From: UBA1756 sp045627805
GTDB lineage: Bacteria; Bacteroidota; Bacteroidia; Bacteroidales; WCHB1-69
Length of the DNA: 62,406 nt
Direction of reading: 5' to 3'
Assembly (NCBI GenBank): GCA_045627805.1
Contig: JAZQOJ010000178.1
Coordinates: forward strand, 1 to 62,406
The translations under genes were made by a program, and so were the position numbers. This document shows positions 61,071 to 62,406 of this stretch, piece by piece. The notes beneath the pieces are model-generated. The model ran no database searches. It had not been told where the DNA came from and worked only from the letters and a program-made list of their open reading frames with translations. The stretch's first letter is position 1. Each line of letters begins with the position of its first letter.

Positions 61071-61078
61071 CAAAGGTA
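61071..61078 (-). promoter_or_regulatory. -7 promoter element of the GH20 gene
   Basis: On the - strand TACCTTTG lies 20 bases before the start at 61050. Confidence 0.65.
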
Positions 61079-61100
61079 CGGAAAATCCGTTGCAAAATTG

Positions 61101-61108
61101 TAATTTTG
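61101..61108 (+). promoter_or_regulatory. -7 promoter element of the chromate transporter operon
   Basis: TAATTTTG lies only 16 bases before the proposed TTG start at 61125, implying a leader of about 10 bases or less. Confidence 0.55.
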
Positions 61109-61124
61109 CATCAAAATTTGCACT

Positions 61125-61661
61125 TTGGTAAAATTATCACAACTTTTCGTCTCTTTTTTCAAAATCGGAACCTTCACGATTGGGGGCGGTTACGCAATGA
61201 TTCCGCTGATGGAAAAGGAGTTAGTGGAGCGGCATTCGTGGATTTCCAAAGAGGATTTTATGAATATTTTGTCTCTTTCTCAGGCGATGCCGGGCGTTTT
61301 CGCGGTGAATATGGCCACGCACGTCGGGCAAAAGTTGCGCGGTTTCCGCGGAGCCGTTACTGCCGTGATCGCCAATATTTTAATGCCCATCCTCATTATC
61401 TTGGGGCTTGCAATGTTCTTCCATTATTTTACGGGCAATCATATCGTTGACTCTATTTTCAAGGGTGTGCGCCCCGCTGTTGTCGCACTGATTGCGGCTC
61501 CCGTTTTCAAGATGGCACAGACGGCGAAACTGAATTGGAAAAACTTTTGGATTCCGCTGTTGGCGGCGCTTCTCATCTGGCTGTTCGGTGTGTCACCCAT
61601 CCTCATCATATTGGTGGCCGGCGTTGGCGGTTTTATTTATGGCAAACTTAAAAAACGATGA
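61125..61661 (+). CDS. Chromate transporter family subunit, first half
   Basis: A 178-residue membrane protein of the CHR family in its short (single-domain) form. LFVSFFKIGTFTIGGGYAMI, LSLSQAMPGVFAVNMATHVG and LRGFRGAVTA are the family motifs. About five or six transmembrane helices. No ATG fits the N-terminus; the TTG at 61125 gives the expected VKLSQLF start. It overlaps the second subunit gene by ATGA. The pair together equals one long ChrA. By family it exports chromate, or another anion whose identity is open. Confidence 0.88.
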   Translation: MVKLSQLFVSFFKIGTFTIGGGYAMIPLMEKELVERHSWISKEDFMNILSLSQAMPGVFAVNMATHVGQKLRGFRGAVTAVIANILMPILIILGLAMFFHYFTGNHIVDSIFKGVRPAVVALIAAPVFKMAQTAKLNWKNFWIPLLAALLIWLFGVSPILIILVAGVGGFIYGKLKKR

Positions 61662-62233
61662 TTTTCTGGCAGCTTTTCTATACGTTTTGCAAAATCGGGA
61701 TTTTCAATTTCGGCGGCGGCTACGCAATGATTTCGCTGATACAGAGCGAGGTGGTGGCGCACCACGCTTGGCTTACGGCGCAGGAGTTCACCGACATTGT
61801 GGCTATCAGTCAGAGCACACCTGGTCCCATCGGCATCAACGTGGCTACTTATGCGGGTTACACGGCGGTAGTGAATGCTGGCTTCGCCCCTTGGTTGGGC
61901 GTGCTCGGCGCTTTTCTCGCCTCATTTTCGGTGATTCTGCTCCCTTTCCTGCTGATGCTTATTATTAGCAAATGGCTAATTAAAAATCGTGATAATCAAA
62001 ATGTTAGCAACGTATTTGCGGCATTGAGAATCGCTGTTGTGGGGCTGGTTGGAGCCGCTGCTCTCACTCTTATTTCTCCCGAAAACTTTGGCAGTTGGTC
62101 CTCAAGTCCCTACCAGTTCATCTCCAGCATCGTGATTTGCATTGCCGTTTACATTGCGGCCGCGCAATACAAGAAAAGTCCGATTCTTCTCATTGTTTTG
62201 AGCGGCATTGCGGGCCTGATCCTGTATGTGTGA
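61658..62233 (+). CDS. Chromate transporter family subunit, second half
   Basis: A 191-residue membrane protein, homologous to the preceding one (FYTFCKIGIFNFGGGYAMIS; ISQSTPGPIGINVATYAGY, the PGP motif). It is the C-terminal-half type that pairs with the first subunit in opposite topology. The start ATG lies in the ATGA overlap, so translation is coupled. Six helices are predicted by hydrophobicity. It ends in TGA. Confidence 0.88.
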   Translation: MIFWQLFYTFCKIGIFNFGGGYAMISLIQSEVVAHHAWLTAQEFTDIVAISQSTPGPIGINVATYAGYTAVVNAGFAPWLGVLGAFLASFSVILLPFLLMLIISKWLIKNRDNQNVSNVFAALRIAVVGLVGAAALTLISPENFGSWSSSPYQFISSIVICIAVYIAAAQYKKSPILLIVLSGIAGLILYV

Positions 62234-62241
62234 GCTCGTTC

Positions 62242-62273
62242 AAAGGGACAAAAAGAAACGGAATCATCCCTTT
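62242..62273 (+). terminator. Possible terminator after the chromate transporter genes
   Basis: AAAGGGA (62242-62248) pairs with TCCCTTT (62267-62273) around 18 bases. The T-tract is short, so the call is weak. Confidence 0.4.
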
Positions 62274-62340
62274 TAGTCTTGTCAATTTGTATGCTGAAAT
62301 TTTAGAATCTTCCGATAATGGGAATTATGAGACGTGGAAA

Positions 62341-62400
62341 CGGTTAACGTCGGTTAAACGGTTAATTGGATGAATGGACGAATGGTGGAATGGACGAGCG
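62341..62400 (+). repeat. Octamer-period repeats at the window end
   Basis: Three CGGTTAAN octamers (62341-48, 62351-58, 62359-66) are followed by four units with period 8: GATGAATG, GACGAATG, GTGGAATG, GACGAGCG (62369-62400). The sequence differs from the TCAAC octamers elsewhere but shares the period and intergenic position. Confidence 0.7.
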
Positions 62401-62406
62401 GCTTAA

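Noticed and set aside
62095..62373. 92-codon frame at the window end
   Set aside because: Mostly a shadow of the second chromate transporter gene in another frame, then repeat sequence.
1..62406. tRNA, rRNA and CRISPR arrays
   Set aside because: No T-loop/acceptor patterns, rRNA segments or regularly spaced 25-40 base repeats were seen on reading; a tRNAscan or CRISPR search was not possible.

Overview
The window is a 62.4 kb chromosomal segment from an anaerobic member of the Bacteroidetes, most likely Bacteroidales. Four kinds of evidence agree. Three secreted proteins end in a type IX secretion (T9SS) sorting domain. About twenty genes are preceded by a perfect copy of the Bacteroidetes -7 element TAnnTTTG, and Shine-Dalgarno sequences are essentially absent. 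Families typical of the phylum are present (DUF1573, FucP-type transporter, parvulin-type SurA, split TrkH/TrkA). Class III ribonucleotide reductase and a 2-hydroxyacyl-CoA dehydratase activase point to anaerobic life. No tRNA, rRNA, CRISPR array, integrase or transposase was found.

Layout. 1-12.9 kb is housekeeping and secreted enzymes: the dapA 3' end, a T9SS-exported M14 carboxypeptidase, cdd, a divergent AAA+ ATPase, elbB-crcB, an rfbA-usp-C69 peptidase-folP run, a T9SS endonuclease I and queD. 13.1-23.8 kb is one 3568-codon gene for a giant T9SS-exported repeat protein. It has about six GCDS-type modules, about 33 divergent InlB-B-like repeats with a jelly-roll-like domain inserted in one of them, an Fn3 domain and a sorting domain. 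23.9-30.5 kb returns to core functions (FucP transporter, ridA, phosphodiesterase, yebC-ORF3-miaA, comM).

30.5-37.5 kb is an accessory island, somewhat more AT-rich by eye. It opens with a structured, terminator-ended RNA-like segment, followed by a DUF4258-like small protein and a stand-alone LytTR-type regulator. A tightly packed five-gene operon follows: nrdG, a short nrdD without ATP-cone, a calcineurin-like phosphoesterase, a thymidylate-kinase-like enzyme, and a chimera of BspA-type leucine-rich repeats with a type III Mod-like DNA methyltransferase. I infer a phage-like deoxynucleotide-supply plus DNA-modification cassette. It is the best candidate here for an undescribed system.

37.6-62.4 kb holds a 5'-nucleotidase, tilS, DUF1573, an outer-membrane beta-barrel protein and NUDIX-holB-moxR-surA-rpmH. 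These are followed by a TetR regulator, a two-gene dehydratase activase, TrkH/TrkA potassium uptake, a large MscS-type channel, a GH20 hexosaminidase and a two-subunit chromate transporter. surA carries an in-frame TGA just before what looks like its conserved C-terminus. rpmH is only 52 codons and easily missed. Octanucleotide tandem repeats of the same family sit in the same orientation directly in front of two unrelated genes (endonuclease I and tetR).
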